Source: Bolinopsis microptera (lineage: Eukaryota; Ctenophora; Tentaculata; Lobata; Bolinopsidae). From it: 64,000 nt of DNA. Below the pieces are notes generated by a model, which saw nothing but the letters and a program-made list of their open reading frames with translations, did no database searches and was not told the DNA's origin. Location of the stretch: positions 4,645,246 through 4,709,245 of the forward strand of contig NC_087081.1 of NCBI RefSeq assembly GCF_026151205.1, given 5' to 3'. The translations under genes and the position numbers were made by a program. Shown here in pieces: positions 11,214 through 24,500 of this stretch (position 1 is its first letter; every line of letters begins with the position of its first letter).

Positions 11214-13580
11214 AAACTGTATTTATGGCCGCCCATATATATACAAATTAACGGTCCAGCTCTCGTAAACATTATTGACCAATATCTTGCAGAGAGCTTA
11301 ACTTAAAGACAAATTTGAGTTTAAACAAGAAACGTAGGATCATTTAAAATATGTACGATGCTGAGGACCGTAGCTGTGCCCATCGCGGTGTATTTAAAGA
11401 TTAAAGTATCGATAATGCAGGGTGGTATTATATATCCAGACGTGCAAGTTAACACTGCTAGGGTTTATTTTTATTATTGAGATAAGTGCCTGTACAATTC
11501 AGTCAAGGCATGTTTTTCATTCAAGAAATATCTTCAAACGGGATACAAAAAACAGAACCTGGGAGTGGGAAAGCTAACGCAAGGTTTCGCAGCAGCAGGC
11601 TACACAGTGCACATAGCTCAAAGGTGTGGAAATTTAACCTAGTTCGGATAATTACGTCAAGGAATATAAAATTAATGTAGTTAGAGGTGTATATTAATAA
11701 TGACGTCCATCCAAGCTGACCTCAGAGCTCAATCAAAAGAAGTTTAATTGGATTTGCTGGTACCAAAGAGTAAAAATGCCTTTAATTGTGTTGAGTTCAA
11801 ATAGATTCCAACTTCTCCAAAATTAGTTACTGTTGTAGAAAAGCAGAGGTAGACAGCGCTGCTATTGACACGGAATTATGATAAATCGCTGTACAATTTT
11901 AACGAAACGGGACATAATCGAGTAAGTTCGAAGTAAAGTATCGAGATGTAGTTAGAATCCTTTACTCACAGAATACCAATTATAAATGATTACGGTGTAA
12001 GGTATGTGAACATGCTCATTTAAATTCAACGAGATAACAATTAAAGAGCTTGTTCGAGTATTGACTCGCAATATTTAAAAACATGGTACTTTTTAAATTT
12101 CAACAGATTGAACAAGACTATAATAAAGGGTAGTAATTTTAACTGGGTTGGGTCGTAATGGACTATTCTTACATGTTTATACCGCACACGGCGCCCGCCT
12201 GGGGTGCGCTTAAAAACAGGAGTAGAGTTTTTAATTTAATGCTTCAGGTTCACCGCACCTACTACGATATTATTTGGTGCCCTTAATAGTCGATTTTTTG
12301 TCATTTTTCTCAAGCTTCTGACGAATTTTGTCGCCGACCCTAGTAGTTGTAGTTAATATCAGCTACATAAACAATTATTTTAGTCAAGAAACGAGCTGGA
12401 AGGAATCAGCTAGAAGTTCTGAAATCGTAGACTGAGACAATCTTACTATATATAAAGCGAGACGATATATATATATTTATTTATCCGTGCCATTTTACTG
12501 ACACCACGGCATCAACTTTAACGCAAATTTCCGCCAAAACCGTAAAAGATATACAACTGAAACTTTTTTGACTGGTTCAAATGCTTTAATGGCCTCCAAA
12601 TCAGTATGAAAAAATAAAAAATTGGCCAAGAAATAGGAGTTTTAGAGCCCAAAATTTGGTACCCCAAGTGGTGTCAAAAACGCTAATTAAATAGGTAATA
12701 ATTATTTTAGTCTCTTGAGCCTTGTGTATTGACACCACTTTACGGTTAGACGGGTTCCTGCTAGTAGTTATAGTGCATCAAAATAGCATACAATTAATTT
12801 CCGAAGATGATCGAAATTGTCACAATATGCAGATTTTAAGACTGAAAGTATGAAACGTAATAAAGTTAAACTCTAGGATCTAACTGATGAAACACACAAT
12901 ACTAGCACCAGTAGGTTGCTGGACAAATGCTAGAAAACGTGATCAGAACAACAGAACTGTGAGTACCAGTTCCGTCTGAGCAGTGCTTTACTCAATCTGA
13001 GTAGAGGAATGTGGTGAACATTCCAGGAGGGAACGGAATTTTGCTTTCTGAAAACCAAGAAATTGTGGCAGTCTGGAAATTTGATTTGGGTGAATTGATA
13101 TTACTGTTAATATTTAGCGGTATTTGAATTATCAGCATGCAAATACACAATAGTACCACGCGGCACGCAGGCCAGACCAGATCGGTGATTTTTCAATATC
13201 AATGTTATTATTCCATTTATTCCGATCTGAAAGTTTGCGGAAAGAAGCTTCCTTATTGTAAATATTCGTGTAAACTATACAGTTTACACGAACAAGTTCA
13301 ACTTATCCAAACTTGTTCAATAGTAGGAGCAACTTTATAATTATACTGTTATACATTATTACATTTCTCCTCGTACATTCACAGGTATATCATCACATTT
13401 ACTAATACACATGAAACTTGCTATAAACCACTTTTACTAATACACATTAAACAACACAATATCAATTATTAAACCAGGCCCGTCCTCTCCATTTGCTACC
13501 GGTTCATCGGTTCACTTGCAGTCTAGTCGCTACGCCACAGACTCGGAATTATTCCCCCCAAGTGACATAACTCCTCAAAG
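11214..13580. other. No gene seen; tandem hairpins at 13265-13318
   Basis: Mostly AT-rich. At 13265-13292 the arms ttcgtgtaaact and agtttacacgaa form a perfect 12-bp hairpin with a 4-bp loop. A second hairpin (gaacaagtt / aacttgttc) follows at 13290-13318. Short open frames at 11486-11680 and 13137-13340 look random. Confidence 0.5.
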
Positions 13581-14881
13581 ATGATGGATAGCCCAAAACT
13601 GCAACCTGGTCAAAAGGTGCGTGACTGGCGTAGACTGTACATTGCAGCTACGGCCCTAGTTACAGAGAAGCAACAGATAAACCTTCTCCCAGCGTATGGA
13701 GCAAGAGACGCTGGAGAAATCCTGATTGCAGAAAGCTGTGCAGCAAAGACTACTATCGTAGCGGCTCTAAATGAGTTGGAATCATTAATTGATGGGACAC
13801 CGACACCCGTACCCCTCAACTCTTAGAGCGACTTCTGGGCTTGCAAGCCAATGAAAAAGGGGTATAATGAACTGATAGCTTTCTACTTTGTACTAACCAA
13901 TGAGGGAAAAGCCGCCAAAATCCCCGATGACATGGTGATGATGAGATACCTCAATTTTGTACCGGGTTCAGAAAAGACCTAAAGTTAAAGACAACAAAGA
14001 GCTATTTGTCTCAGATATGACTACAGCAAATATGTCACAAGTATTTACTGATGTTAAGAAAAAGCTCACAACGACTCAAAGTAGGGATAATAACGGACTA
14101 GAACGACAAATCAAGCAGGAGACTAATGAATATGTGTTTGCAGCTGAAGAAGAGGAGGATGAGAAACCACCGGCATGGGCAGTGGGCTAGAAGTATGATG
14201 GAAGAACTGAATTGTGTTAAACAACAGGTATTTGGCGATACAGATGACAACCAAGTACTCAATAACTCGCCAAGTCAAAACTTCAAAGGGCAGAGAGGCA
14301 ACCGCCCTAACCAGAGACGTTGGACAGGCAACAGAATTGGTCATCGAGCTGAAGCATGCCGAGAGAGACTATGTAGCAAATGTAGGATGAGAGGTCACCA
14401 TGAGAAAGACTGCTACAGCAAACAAGGCAAGGAGCGTGAGCGCAAAAAGCATTCTGTTCATACACAGCCAATGAAAGCCATAGAGGATCCGGCTTATGAC
14501 TATTTGGCCTGGTAACATTGGAAAATGAGCCCAACACCGACTACAAAGAAGTGAGCATCCTTTTTGACAGTGTTGCAGGAACATCTGTAATGAGTGCAGA
14601 ACTGTTCCCGGAATTGAAGACAAGCAATGGAACAGAAATTCACGGTATAGGTGGGGCACAGATATCAGGAAAACCAGTCAGATGTAATATCTCTATCAGC
14701 TCAACATGGAAGACGGTGCATGAGCTGAAACCAATGACAATTCCTGGTAACAATTCACTTGTCATCTTGGGAAGAGACTTTCTTGGAAAATTCGGCAATA
14801 CAGATTACAGAGTTCGACTGGAAAAATGCCAGAGTGAAGATCGGTGAGGATTGGATTTTCATGGTGTCGGAAGACCTCTAA
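13581..14881 (+). pseudogene. Decayed retroelement gag/protease relic
   Basis: The first segment (13581-13826) begins MMDSPKLQPGQKVRDWRRLY and is a gag-like N-terminal region. A stop at 13824 and further frame changes near 13860-13960 and 14170-14190 interrupt it. The second segment (14126-14515) is basic and carries a perfect CX2CX4HX4C zinc knuckle, CSKCRMRGHHEKDC (14372-14413), the RNA-binding signature of nucleocapsid proteins. A further frame change at about 14515 leads to a retropepsin-like segment (14518 onward) with ILFDS-AGTS-like and ILGRDFLG-like motifs. The position normally occupied by glycine in the catalytic Asp-Ser/Thr-Gly triad is valine. One more frame change near 14820 lets the similarity run to a stop at 14879-14881. 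No reverse transcriptase, integrase or long terminal repeat is visible, so this is a truncated, non-functional fragment of an LTR-type element. Confidence 0.75.
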
Positions 14882-16742
14882 TGGGGTTAATACTTTCGTT
14901 ATGTTTAGAATATAAACATAGCAGAAGATTTGTAGGCAACAAACAGACTACAAAATCGTGATTCTGTGGTATCCACTATCCATTTATCATTGTATATTAC
15001 CAACATACACCGAGGGAATTACTTAAATTCCATATGGTGAAATGACTTAGGTGAATGAATATTAATATAACGATTAATAAACATTATTGTCACAATACAA
15101 GGTGGTCCGGAATTAACAATAACTCGACCAAAGCATTTGTATAGCATCCCTTTCTGTAACGTTACAGTAACTTAAGGGGGTAGGTCAGGTAGACGCTACA
15201 GCAAAAAATCTAGTTATGTAAGTGTAGTTATAAGTTATGTTACACGTATAATAGTTATGTTACACGTGTTATGTTACACGTGTTATAAGTTATGTTACAC
15301 GTGTAATTACAAACCAAGTTACGTCTGTGTGGTTATAAATTAAATTTGGTGCGCCCGGACTCACACCTCCTAAAAACAACATTGCTTAATTAACCTACTA
15401 AAAAATTACGTTTAAATGTCATTACATGTTCTGAATCCCTGGTAAAAATGACACTAAAATGAACTTTATGTACCTTCTAGCGCTCAAACCCAACGTCAAG
15501 ACCAAATGAAAGCATAATCTGTTATCTGCACCTGTCAGCGACGACCGTTATAGATTTATCTAAATATAGGCAAATAGCAAATAGCAAATATAAATATAGA
15601 AGATCGCATCACCCATGAAACATTATAAATACCTCCACAAAACGACCTCTAACTAATAGTCTTACTCAAAATACTCACACTGCAACAACGCTTTAATCAA
15701 TTCTCAGTTTCGTTTAAAATCACGGAGCGTAACCGGGCTCTTTTGTATGATCACGATTGATCAAAGTGAGCTTATTCAGATATCTACAAAGTCAGAGAGC
15801 GTGTTCAGGTTCATGATAGAATTTGAGATGAAGGTTAGTGTGGCGGTGGTGTAGCCGGGAGAGGGGGGAACAAAAGCTCAATTAAGAATAAGATATATAT
15901 AAGACTGAGGCTAAGTTCCCTCAATTGTTTAAGAGTCTTTTATTTCTTAGTTTTTTCTATCTAAGTCCAGTGTTCTCGAGGTCACAGTTAATACAAAAAC
16001 TCAATTAAATGTAAGAATAGGATATATCAGAATAATTATAAGACCCTTTATAATTGTATAAGGACCCTTTATTCAGGTTCTTTCAATTAGTATGTAGTGT
16101 GTGAGGTTCACAGTTACACGAGACATTTTGTAGTTAAATGACAACTTCTCCTTTGTTTAGAACTTTATATTATTAAGGCTTAAGCAATTCAAACTATAAA
16201 ATTAACAATCTTATCAAGGCTGCTTCTCTGAAGCCTTAAAAATATTAAATAAGAAGCGCAAGACACGGAAAGTACAGTGGAATTATAACAGAGAAAATAA
16301 CCGTACCTAATATCACCTGTGTATGGTTGTCGAGATAGCTAAGTGTAAAGTTAGATCATAAACAATTTTTACTTGGGACTTGGCCATCTCGTCCAAACTT
16401 GTGACCAAATTGAAATCGATTCAATCCCGATTCAATAATCACCGATTTCCTTGATTCTTCTTGGCCATCTCATATCCTGTGTGGCCTTTTCAAGCTCGCT
16501 GCCTTCAAACATCTTATTAGTTATTTCAAACATGGTTGTTTCAGCCCCTGCACGGGTACCTACAAACTACAGGACTACGCGGACTTGAATACCAATCTTG
16601 TTTAAATTTAGGTTATTAGAAAACAAAACCCCAATTTATCATAAACCCCGACTTATCGCAGCTTTTTCTCCCCAGGCTCTGCGAAAAATCAGGGTTAACT
16701 GTAAAAAGTAAGCATCTGCAGTGTTTGGTTGCAGGTAAGCTC
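14882..16742. other. No gene seen; irregular ACACGTGT repeat near 15215-15305
   Basis: Four or five imperfect copies of agttatgttacacgtgt lie between about 15215 and 15305, several containing the palindrome ACACGTGT. The remainder is AT-rich and featureless. Confidence 0.5.
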
Positions 16743-17008
16743 GAGCCCGAGTATCAGATCAAACACAGAAGGGAATTGTAAACCTGGCTGCGCTAAGAGT
16801 AGGGAGCCCGAGTATCAGATCAAACACAGAAGGGAATTGTAAGCCTGGCTGCGCTAAGAGTAGGGAGGGAATTGTAAGCCTGGCTGCGCTAAGAGTAGGG
16901 AGGGAATTGTAAGCCTGGCTGCGCTAAGAGTAGGGAGGGAATTGTAAGCCTGGCTGCGCTAAGAGTAGGGAGGGAATTGTAAGCCTGGCTGCGCTAACAG
17001 TAGGGAGG
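16743..17008. repeat. 61-bp / 35-bp nested tandem repeat
   Basis: Two 61-bp copies start at 16743 and 16804 (gagcccgagtatcagatcaa). The right part of the second becomes a 35-bp unit (agggaattgtaagcctggct...) repeated with exact 35-bp spacing at 16866, 16901, 16936 and 16971. This shows a minisatellite arising by partial duplication of a longer unit. Confidence 0.92.
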
Positions 17009-18122
17009 CTGCATACTCTCCGGACACAGTGGGGAGGTTTCCATGACCAACAACGCGCTCATTAAAAAGTGGAGTGATAAACCCATCTTATCTCTCTCCC
17101 ATCTGTGAGCCGTGACAATATAACATCTGGAACTTCAGGTACTTTGCGAATCCATCAAACTTCAAAGACCACCGACTGGTTTATAATTATAAGGTTTAAT
17201 GAATAATTAAGTGTCTATACCTACCCCTATCTTTAAAACTTCGAAATGTTCGAGAAGCTTCCTTCAAATAGTTTGTCTAATGTCTATTTGATAAAAGTGG
17301 AGCAATGGCATGTGGGTGGAGCATAGCTGTTCATTACAGTGCATGATCATCAACGAGTTAAAATGGAATTGATCAGAAATGAGCCAACAAACTTAAAGTA
17401 TAGAACGCCGGTCACCCAAACTCAGTCACACATAATGTCCACACTTACTCAAACTTTCTTGAACAAAATTAGACTGTTAAAAGTTTGAACCTTATTACCA
17501 AACAACTATCGTGACCGCTGCGTCCATTTGTCACGCTAAATTGGTGTAGGAAAAACGCGATACCATGGCTTTAATCTTATTAGGGTTAACTAACCAACTT
17601 GGTAAAATATGCGAAATTACAGCCTCTCAAATTTGTAATGTACCTCGTGACTGAAGAATGTTATGGCGAACTAAAGCCGGCAAGTATGGTGGAACAGACG
17701 GCTGGTTTACGATTACAGGCTACGAGCTGTTTCTGAACTATTGCCCAGAATGCTATATAATTTGATCCTGCTTAAAATACACTCCGTTTGTTTTATAAAG
17801 ACGCCCTTTTATAAAGACAAAACCTTCAAATGAACAAAAATTAAAGACGCAGAAGATTTCGCCAAAGTTAACCGTCTTTATATATAGAGATATAAGTATA
17901 ACGAACTGAGTGTAGCGAGAATCGAAAAATTTACCACTTGGATCGTCTTGAACACTTATAGAATAATCAATGAAAGTTCAAATAAACATCAAATTATTCA
18001 AAGAATATTTTCATTTAAGCATTTAGTGATTTAAAACATTATTAGGAAATTTGATTAGATCCAACAATTCGGCGATTGTTTATAAGCTACATGGGGAACG
18101 ATGAAAGTGTATTACATCTCCT
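17009..18122. other. No gene seen
   Basis: AT-rich DNA with no open frame above about 60 codons and no repeat or regulatory cluster noticed. Confidence 0.5.
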
Positions 18123-18249
18123 AGCAGCTTAACAGTTGGACAAGTAACACATCGATTTAATGAGACGGAGTTACGCCAATTAATCTGCATAATTATGATA
18201 ATTCCTTCTAATTAAACCGCCGGGTCGCTTGTCCAACTGTTACGCTGCT
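18123..18249. mobile_element. Small MITE-like inverted-repeat element
   Basis: The ends agcagcttaacagttggaca (from 18123) and its reverse complement (18228-18249) match over 22 bp with one mismatch. They flank an 83-bp AT-rich core. The size and structure fit a miniature inverted-repeat element. No clear target duplication was identified, so the superfamily is unknown. Confidence 0.6.
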
Positions 18250-18697
18250 GAAAGATCTAATAATTAACGATCGTTCATCATTGATCTTTAATTCTTAAGT
18301 CTAGTTGGGATCAATACAAGCGACCATTAAAGCAAAAAATAAAATAAAATTTACTGGGTTTCAGAATCCTGGTGGCGTGTCATTTAAAACAGGGAGGCTG
18401 TGATCATCTGCAATTCAAGGTTTAAAAGATGCATAACTGTATTGTTATTTCTCGACCAACATGATGCCCGCCAAAATAAGTGTGTGCGCGCGCGCGTGTA
18501 TATTCGCCCGATTTTGTCCACTGTTTGAAAATTTACATTACAAAATATACTTGCGCCGTACAGTAAGTCCACTTGACTTATTATGATCCAGAAGGACTTT
18601 CGACAAATCTGTTCCAAATAAAAAGTTCGAAAATCGAGTGTTTTAGTGAATAACTTAGACTATATTTTTGATTTTCTCAAGATCTGACAGTTAGATT
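18250..18697. other. Left flank of satellite domain
   Basis: No gene. The stretch around 18567-18623 (cttattatgatccagaagga...) has an imperfect direct repeat at about 25690-25740, on the far side of the satellite array, so the domain is bracketed by related sequence. Confidence 0.5.
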
Positions 18698-18957
18698 TTC
18701 TTTAAACTTTCCAGATAGTTAGATGGCTATATGACAGATAATGTGTGAGAGTTTGGGAGAATGCCAAAATGGAGATATGACTTCAAACACAAGAAAATAT
18801 CTTCATATTGGCGGTTTCTAGTGGAACACAGGCATATATCTCGAGATCTGAATGATAGAATTTCTTTAAACTTTCCGGATAGTTACATGGCTATAAGACG
18901 GATAATCTGAGCGAGTTAGGGCGAATTTCTATGTGCCAAACTTGAGATATGAATGGG
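18698..18957 (-). repeat. Satellite monomers in reverse orientation
   Basis: About one and a half copies of the ~171-bp satellite monomer, reading on the minus strand. The text atgacttcaaacacaagaaa and ctcgagatctgaatgataga are reverse complements of segments of the array at 21567-25670. The leftmost part is more diverged (gttagatggctatatgacag) than the copy nearest the polypurine tract. The homology ends at about 18951, where the purine tract begins. Confidence 0.88.
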
Positions 18958-21563
18958 GAAGAGGAGGAGGAGGAAGAGGAGGAGGTGTAAGGGAAGAGGA
19001 CTCAGGAGGAGGTGGACTTAGGAGGAGGATGACTCAGGAGGAGGAGGACTGAGGAAAAGGAGGAGGAGGAGGAAGAGGTGGAGGAGGAAGAGGACTGAGG
19101 AGGATGTGGAGTGTTGACTCAGGAGGAGGACTTAGGAGGAGGAGGATGAGGATGAGGAGGACTGAGGAAGAGGAGGAGGAGTTGGAGGAGGAAAAGGACT
19201 CAGGAGGAGGTGGACTCAGGAGGAGGACTCAGGAGGAGGAGGACTCAGGAGGAAGAGGTGGAGGAGGAAGAGGAGGAGGAGGAAGAGGACTCAGGTGGAG
19301 GTGGACTCAGGAGGAGGAGGACTCAGGAGGAGGAAAACTCAGGAGGAGGATGAGGACTCAAGACGAGGAGGTGGAGGAGGAAGAGGAGGAGGAGGAGGTG
19401 GAGGAGGAAGAGGACCCAGGAGGAGGTGGACTCAGGAGAAGGACTCAGGAGGAGGAAGGCTCAGGAGGAGGATGAAGACTCAGGAGGAGGAGGACTCAGG
19501 GGGACTCAGGAGGAGGAGGACTCAGGGGGACCCAGGAGGAGGAAGATGAGGATAAGGAGAACCGAGGATTAGAACTGAGGAAGAAAATAAGGACTGAGGA
19601 GGAGGAGGATGGGATGAGGGGGAGGAGAGACAGAAGGGGGAAGAGGAGGAGGAGAAGGACTGAGGAGGAGGAGGGCTGAGGAGGATGATGAGGAAGAGGA
19701 GAAGGAGAAGAAGAGATGGAGGAGGAGGACTGATGACGAGGAGGAGGACGACTGACGAGGAGGAGGAGAAGGGGAGGAGGGGGAGGAGGGAGAGGAGGGG
19801 GAGGAGGAGGAGGAGAAGGAGGAGGTGGGGGAGGAGGACTCGGGGAGACTCAGGAGGAGGAAGACTCAGGAGGAAGAGGAAGATGAGGATGTGGAGGACT
19901 GAGGAGGAAAAGGAGGAGGAGGAGGACTGAGGAGGAGGAGGGGATGAGGCTGAGGAGGGAGAGGAGGGGGAGGAGGAGTAGGATGATGACTGAGGAGAAG
20001 GACTGAGGAGTAAGATGATGACTGAGGAGGAGGAGGAGGAGAAGGAGGTGGAGAAGGAGGAGGACTGATGAGGAGAAGGAGAAGGACTGACGAGGAGGAG
20101 GACTGAGGAGGAGGAGGATGAGGGGATGAGGGGGAGGAGGGAGAGGAGGGGAAGAGGGGGAGGAGGGGAGGGGATGAGAGGGAGGAGGGAGAGGAGGGGG
20201 AGGAGGAGCAGGAGGAGAAGGAGGAGAAGTAGGTGGAGGAGGGGGACTGATAAGGAGGAGGAGGATGACTAACGAGGAGGAGGAGGACTGAGGAGGAGGA
20301 GGAGAATGGGATGAGGGGGTACCTACCTTGGGAGGAGGAGATGGACTGAGGAGTAAGATGATGACTGAGGAGGAGGAGGAGGAGAAGGAGGAGAAGGAGG
20401 TGGAGAAGGAGGAGGATGATGAGGAGAAGGAGAAGGACTGACGAGGAGGAGGACTGAGGAGGAGAAGGATGAGGGGATGAGGGGGAGGAGGGAGAGGAGG
20501 GGGAAGAGGGGGAGGAGGGGAGGGGATGAGAGGGAGGAGGGAGAGGAGGGGGAGGAGGAGCAGGAGGAGAAGGAGGAGAAGTAGGTGGAGGAGGGGGACT
20601 GATAAGGAGGAGGAGGATGACTAACGAGGAGGAGGAGGACTGAGGAGGAGGAGAATGGGATGAGGGGGTACCTACCTTGGGAGGAGGAGATGGACTGAGG
20701 AGTAAGATGATGACTGAGGAGGAGGAGGAGGAGAAGGAGGAGAAGGAGGTGGAGAAGGAGGAGGATGATGAGGAGAGGGAGAAGGACTGACGAGGAGGAG
20801 GACTGAGGAGGAGGAGGATGAGGGGATGAGGGGGAGCAGGGAGAGGAGTGGGAGGAGGAGGAGGAGGGGATGAGGGGGAGGTGGGGGAGGTGGGGGAGGA
20901 GGACTGATGAGGAGGAAGAGGAGGACTGACGAGAAGGAGGGGGACTAAGGAGAAAGATGAAGAGGATGACTTAGGAGGAGAAGGAGGAGGAGGAGGGGGA
21001 GGAAGAAGAGGAGGACTGGGGATGAGGGGGAGGAGGGGGAGAAGGAGGAGGACTCAGGAGGAGGAGGACTCAGGAGGAAGAGGTGGAGGAGGAAGAGGAC
21101 TCTGGAGGAGGTGGACTCAGGAGGAGGTGGACTCAGGGGGACTCAGGAGGAGAAGGACTCAGGAGGAGGAGGATGAGGAGAAGGAGGAGGAGGACTGGGG
21201 ATGAGGGGGAGGAGGAGGACTCAGGAGGAGGAGAACTGATGAGGAGGATGAGGGGGCTGACGAGAAGGAGGAGGGGGCTGACGAGGAGGAGGAGGACTCA
21301 GGAGAGCAGGAGGAGGAAGAGGATGACTTAGGAGGAAGAGGACTGGGGATGAGAGGGAGGAGGGAAAAAGGAGGAGGAGGAGGAGGGGATGAGGGGGAGG
21401 GAGAGGAGGGGAGGATGAGGATAAGGAGGAGGAGGAAGAGAAGAAGGAGGAGAAGGAGGATGTAAAGGACTGATGAGGAGAAGAAGGACTGACGAGGACG
21501 AAGAGGAATGAGGAGGAGGACGAGGAGTATGACGTAGAAGGAGGAGGAGGAGGAGGAGGACTG
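18958..21563 (+). repeat. 2.6-kb polypurine (GGA/GAG-rich) tract
   Basis: The plus strand is almost entirely purine for 2.6 kb. It is built from GGAGGA, GACTCAGGAGGAGG and GACTGAGGAGG words with sparse C and T. Inside it a ~349-bp block recurs: the marker acctaccttgggaggagg is at 20321 and 20670, and taagatgatgactgaggagg occurs three times. Strand asymmetry of this length can form triplex (H-DNA) and slow polymerases. Glu/Gly/Arg-rich open frames inside it are by-products of composition. Confidence 0.93.
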
Positions 21564-21566
21564 GGG

Positions 21567-24500
21567 ACACCAATTTGAGATATTTTCTTGTGTTTGAAGT
21601 CATATCTCAAGTTTGGCACATAGAAATTCGCCCAAACTCGCTCAGATTATCCGTCTTATTGCCATGTAACTATCTAGAAAGTTTAAAGAAATTACATCAT
21701 TCAGATCTCGAGATAATCGACTTTCGTCAGATATTGTTCCGAAACCGCCAATTTGAGATGTTTTCATGTGTTTGAAGTCAAATCTCAAGTTTGGCACATA
21801 TAGAAATTCGCCCAAACTCGCTAAGTTAATCCGTTTCATTGCCATGTAACTATCTGGAAAGTTTAAAGAAATTCTATCATTCAGATCTCGAGATATATGC
21901 CTGCGTTCCGCTAGAACGCGCCAATTTGAGATATTGTCTTGTGTTTGAAGTCATATCTCAAGTTTGGCACATAGAAATTCGCCCAAACTCGCTCAGATTA
22001 TCCGTCTTATCGCCATGTAACTATCTGGAAAGTTTAAAGAAATTCTATCATTCAGATCTCGAGATAAATGCCTGCGTTCCGCTAGAATGCTCAAATTTGA
22101 GATATTTTCTTGTGTTTGAAGTCATATCTCAAGTTTGGCACATAGAAATTCGCCTAAACTCGCTCAGATTATCCGTCTTATTGCCATGTAACTATCTGGA
22201 AAGTTTAAAGAAATTCTATCATTCAGATCTCGAGATATATGCCTGCGTTCCGCTAGAACGCGCCAATTTAAGATATTTTCTTGTGTTTGAAGTCATATCT
22301 CAAGTTTGGCACATAGAAATTCGCCCAAACTCGCTCAGATTATCCGTCTTATTGCCATGTAACTATCTAGAAAGTTTAAAGAAATTACATCATTCAGATC
22401 TCGAGATAATCGACTTTCGTCAGATATTGTTCCGAAACCGCCAATTTGAGATGTTTTCATGTGTTTGAAGTCATATCTCAAGTTTGGCACATATAGAAAT
22501 TCGCCCAAACTCGCTAAGTTAATCCGTTTCATTGCCATGTAACTATCTGGAAAGTTTAAAGAAATTCTATCATTCAGATCTCGAGATATATGCCTGCGTT
22601 CCGCTAGAACGCGCCAATTTGAGATATTGTCTTGTGTTTGAAGTCATATCTCAAGTTTGGCACATAGAAATTCGCCCAAACTCGCTAAGTTAATCCGTTT
22701 CATTGCCATGTAACTATCTGGAAAGTTTAAAGAAATTCTATCATTCAGATCTCGAGATTTATGCCTGCGTTAGAATGCTCAAATTTGAGATATTTTCTTG
22801 TGTTTGAAGTCATATCTCAAGTTTGGCACATAGAAATTCGCCCAAACTCGCTCAGATTATCCGTCTTATTGCCATGTAACTATCCGGAAAGTTTAAAGAA
22901 ATTCTATCATTCAGATCTCGAGATAAATGCCTGCGTTCCGCTAGAATGCTCAAATTTGAGATATTTTCTTGTGTTTGAAGTCATATCTCAAGTTTGGCAC
23001 ATAGAAATTCGCCTAAACTCGCTCGGATTATCCGTCTTATTGCCATGTAACTATCTGGAAAGTTTAAAGAAATTCTATCATTCAGATATCGAGATATATG
23101 CCTGCGTTCCGCTAGAACGCGCCAATTTAAGATATTTTCTTGTGTTTGAAGTCATATCTCAAGTTTGGCACATAGAAATTCGCCCAAACTCGCTCAGATT
23201 ATCCGTCTTATTGCCATGTAACTATCTGGAAAGTTTAAAGAAATTCTATCATTCAGATCTCGAGATAATCGACTTTCGTCAAATATTGTTCCGAAACCGC
23301 CAATTTGAGATCTTTTCATGTGTTTGAAGTCATATCTCAAGTTTGGCACATAGAAATTCGCCCAAACTCGCTCAGATTATCCGTCTTATTGCCATGTAAC
23401 TATCTGGAAAGTTTAAAGAAATTCTATCATTCAGATCTCGAGATAATCGACTTTCGTCAAATATTGTTCCGAAACCGCCAATTTGAGATCTTTTCATGTG
23501 TTTGAAATCATATCTCAAGTTTGGCACATAGAAATTCGCCCCAAACTCGCTCAGATTATCCGTCTTATTGCCATGTAACTATCTGGAAAGTTTAAAGAAA
23601 TTCTATCATTCAGATCTCGAGATATATGCCTGCGTTCCGCTAGAACGCGCCAATTTGAGATATTTTCTTGTGTTTGAAGTCATATCTCAAGTTTGGCACA
23701 TAGAAATTCGCCCAAACTCGCTCAGATTATCCGTCTTATTGCCATGTAACTATCTGGAAAGTTTAATGAAATCATATCATTCAGAGATTCAGATCTCGAA
23801 ATAATCGACTTTCGTCAAATATTGTTCCGAAACCGCCAATTTGAGATCTTTTCATGTGTTTGAAGTCATATCTCAAGTTTGGCACATAGAAATTCGCCCA
23901 AACTCGCTAAGTTAATCCGTTTCATTGCCATGTAACTATCTGGAAAGTTTAAAGAAATTCTATCATTCAGATCTCGAGATATATGCCTGCGTTCCGCTAG
24001 AATGCTCAAATTTGAGATATTTTCTTGTGTTTGAAGTCATATCTCAAGTTTGGCACATAGAAATTCGCCTAAACTCGCTCAGATTATCCGTCTTATTGCC
24101 ATGTAACTATCTGGAAAGTTTAAAGAAATTCTATCATTCAGATCTCGAGATATATGCCTGCGTTCCGCTAGAACGCGCCAATTTTCTTGTGTTTGAAGTC
24201 ATATCTCAAGTTTGGCACATAGAAATTCGCCCAAACTCGCTAAGTTAATCCGTTTCATTGCCATGTAACTATCTGGAAAGTTTAAAGAAATTCTATCATT
24301 CAGATCTCGAGATATATGCCTGCGTTCCGCTAGAATGCTCAAATTTGAGATATTTTCTTGTGTTTGAAGTCATATCTCAAGTTTGGCACATAGAAATTCG
24401 CCTAAACTCGCTCAGATTATCCGTCTTATTGCCATGTAACTATCTGGAAAGTTTAAAGAAATTCTATCATTCAGATCTCGAGATATATGCCTGCGTTCCG

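Noticed and set aside
13300..15300. Long terminal repeats around the gag relic
   Set aside because: No matching direct repeats were found on the two sides by eye.
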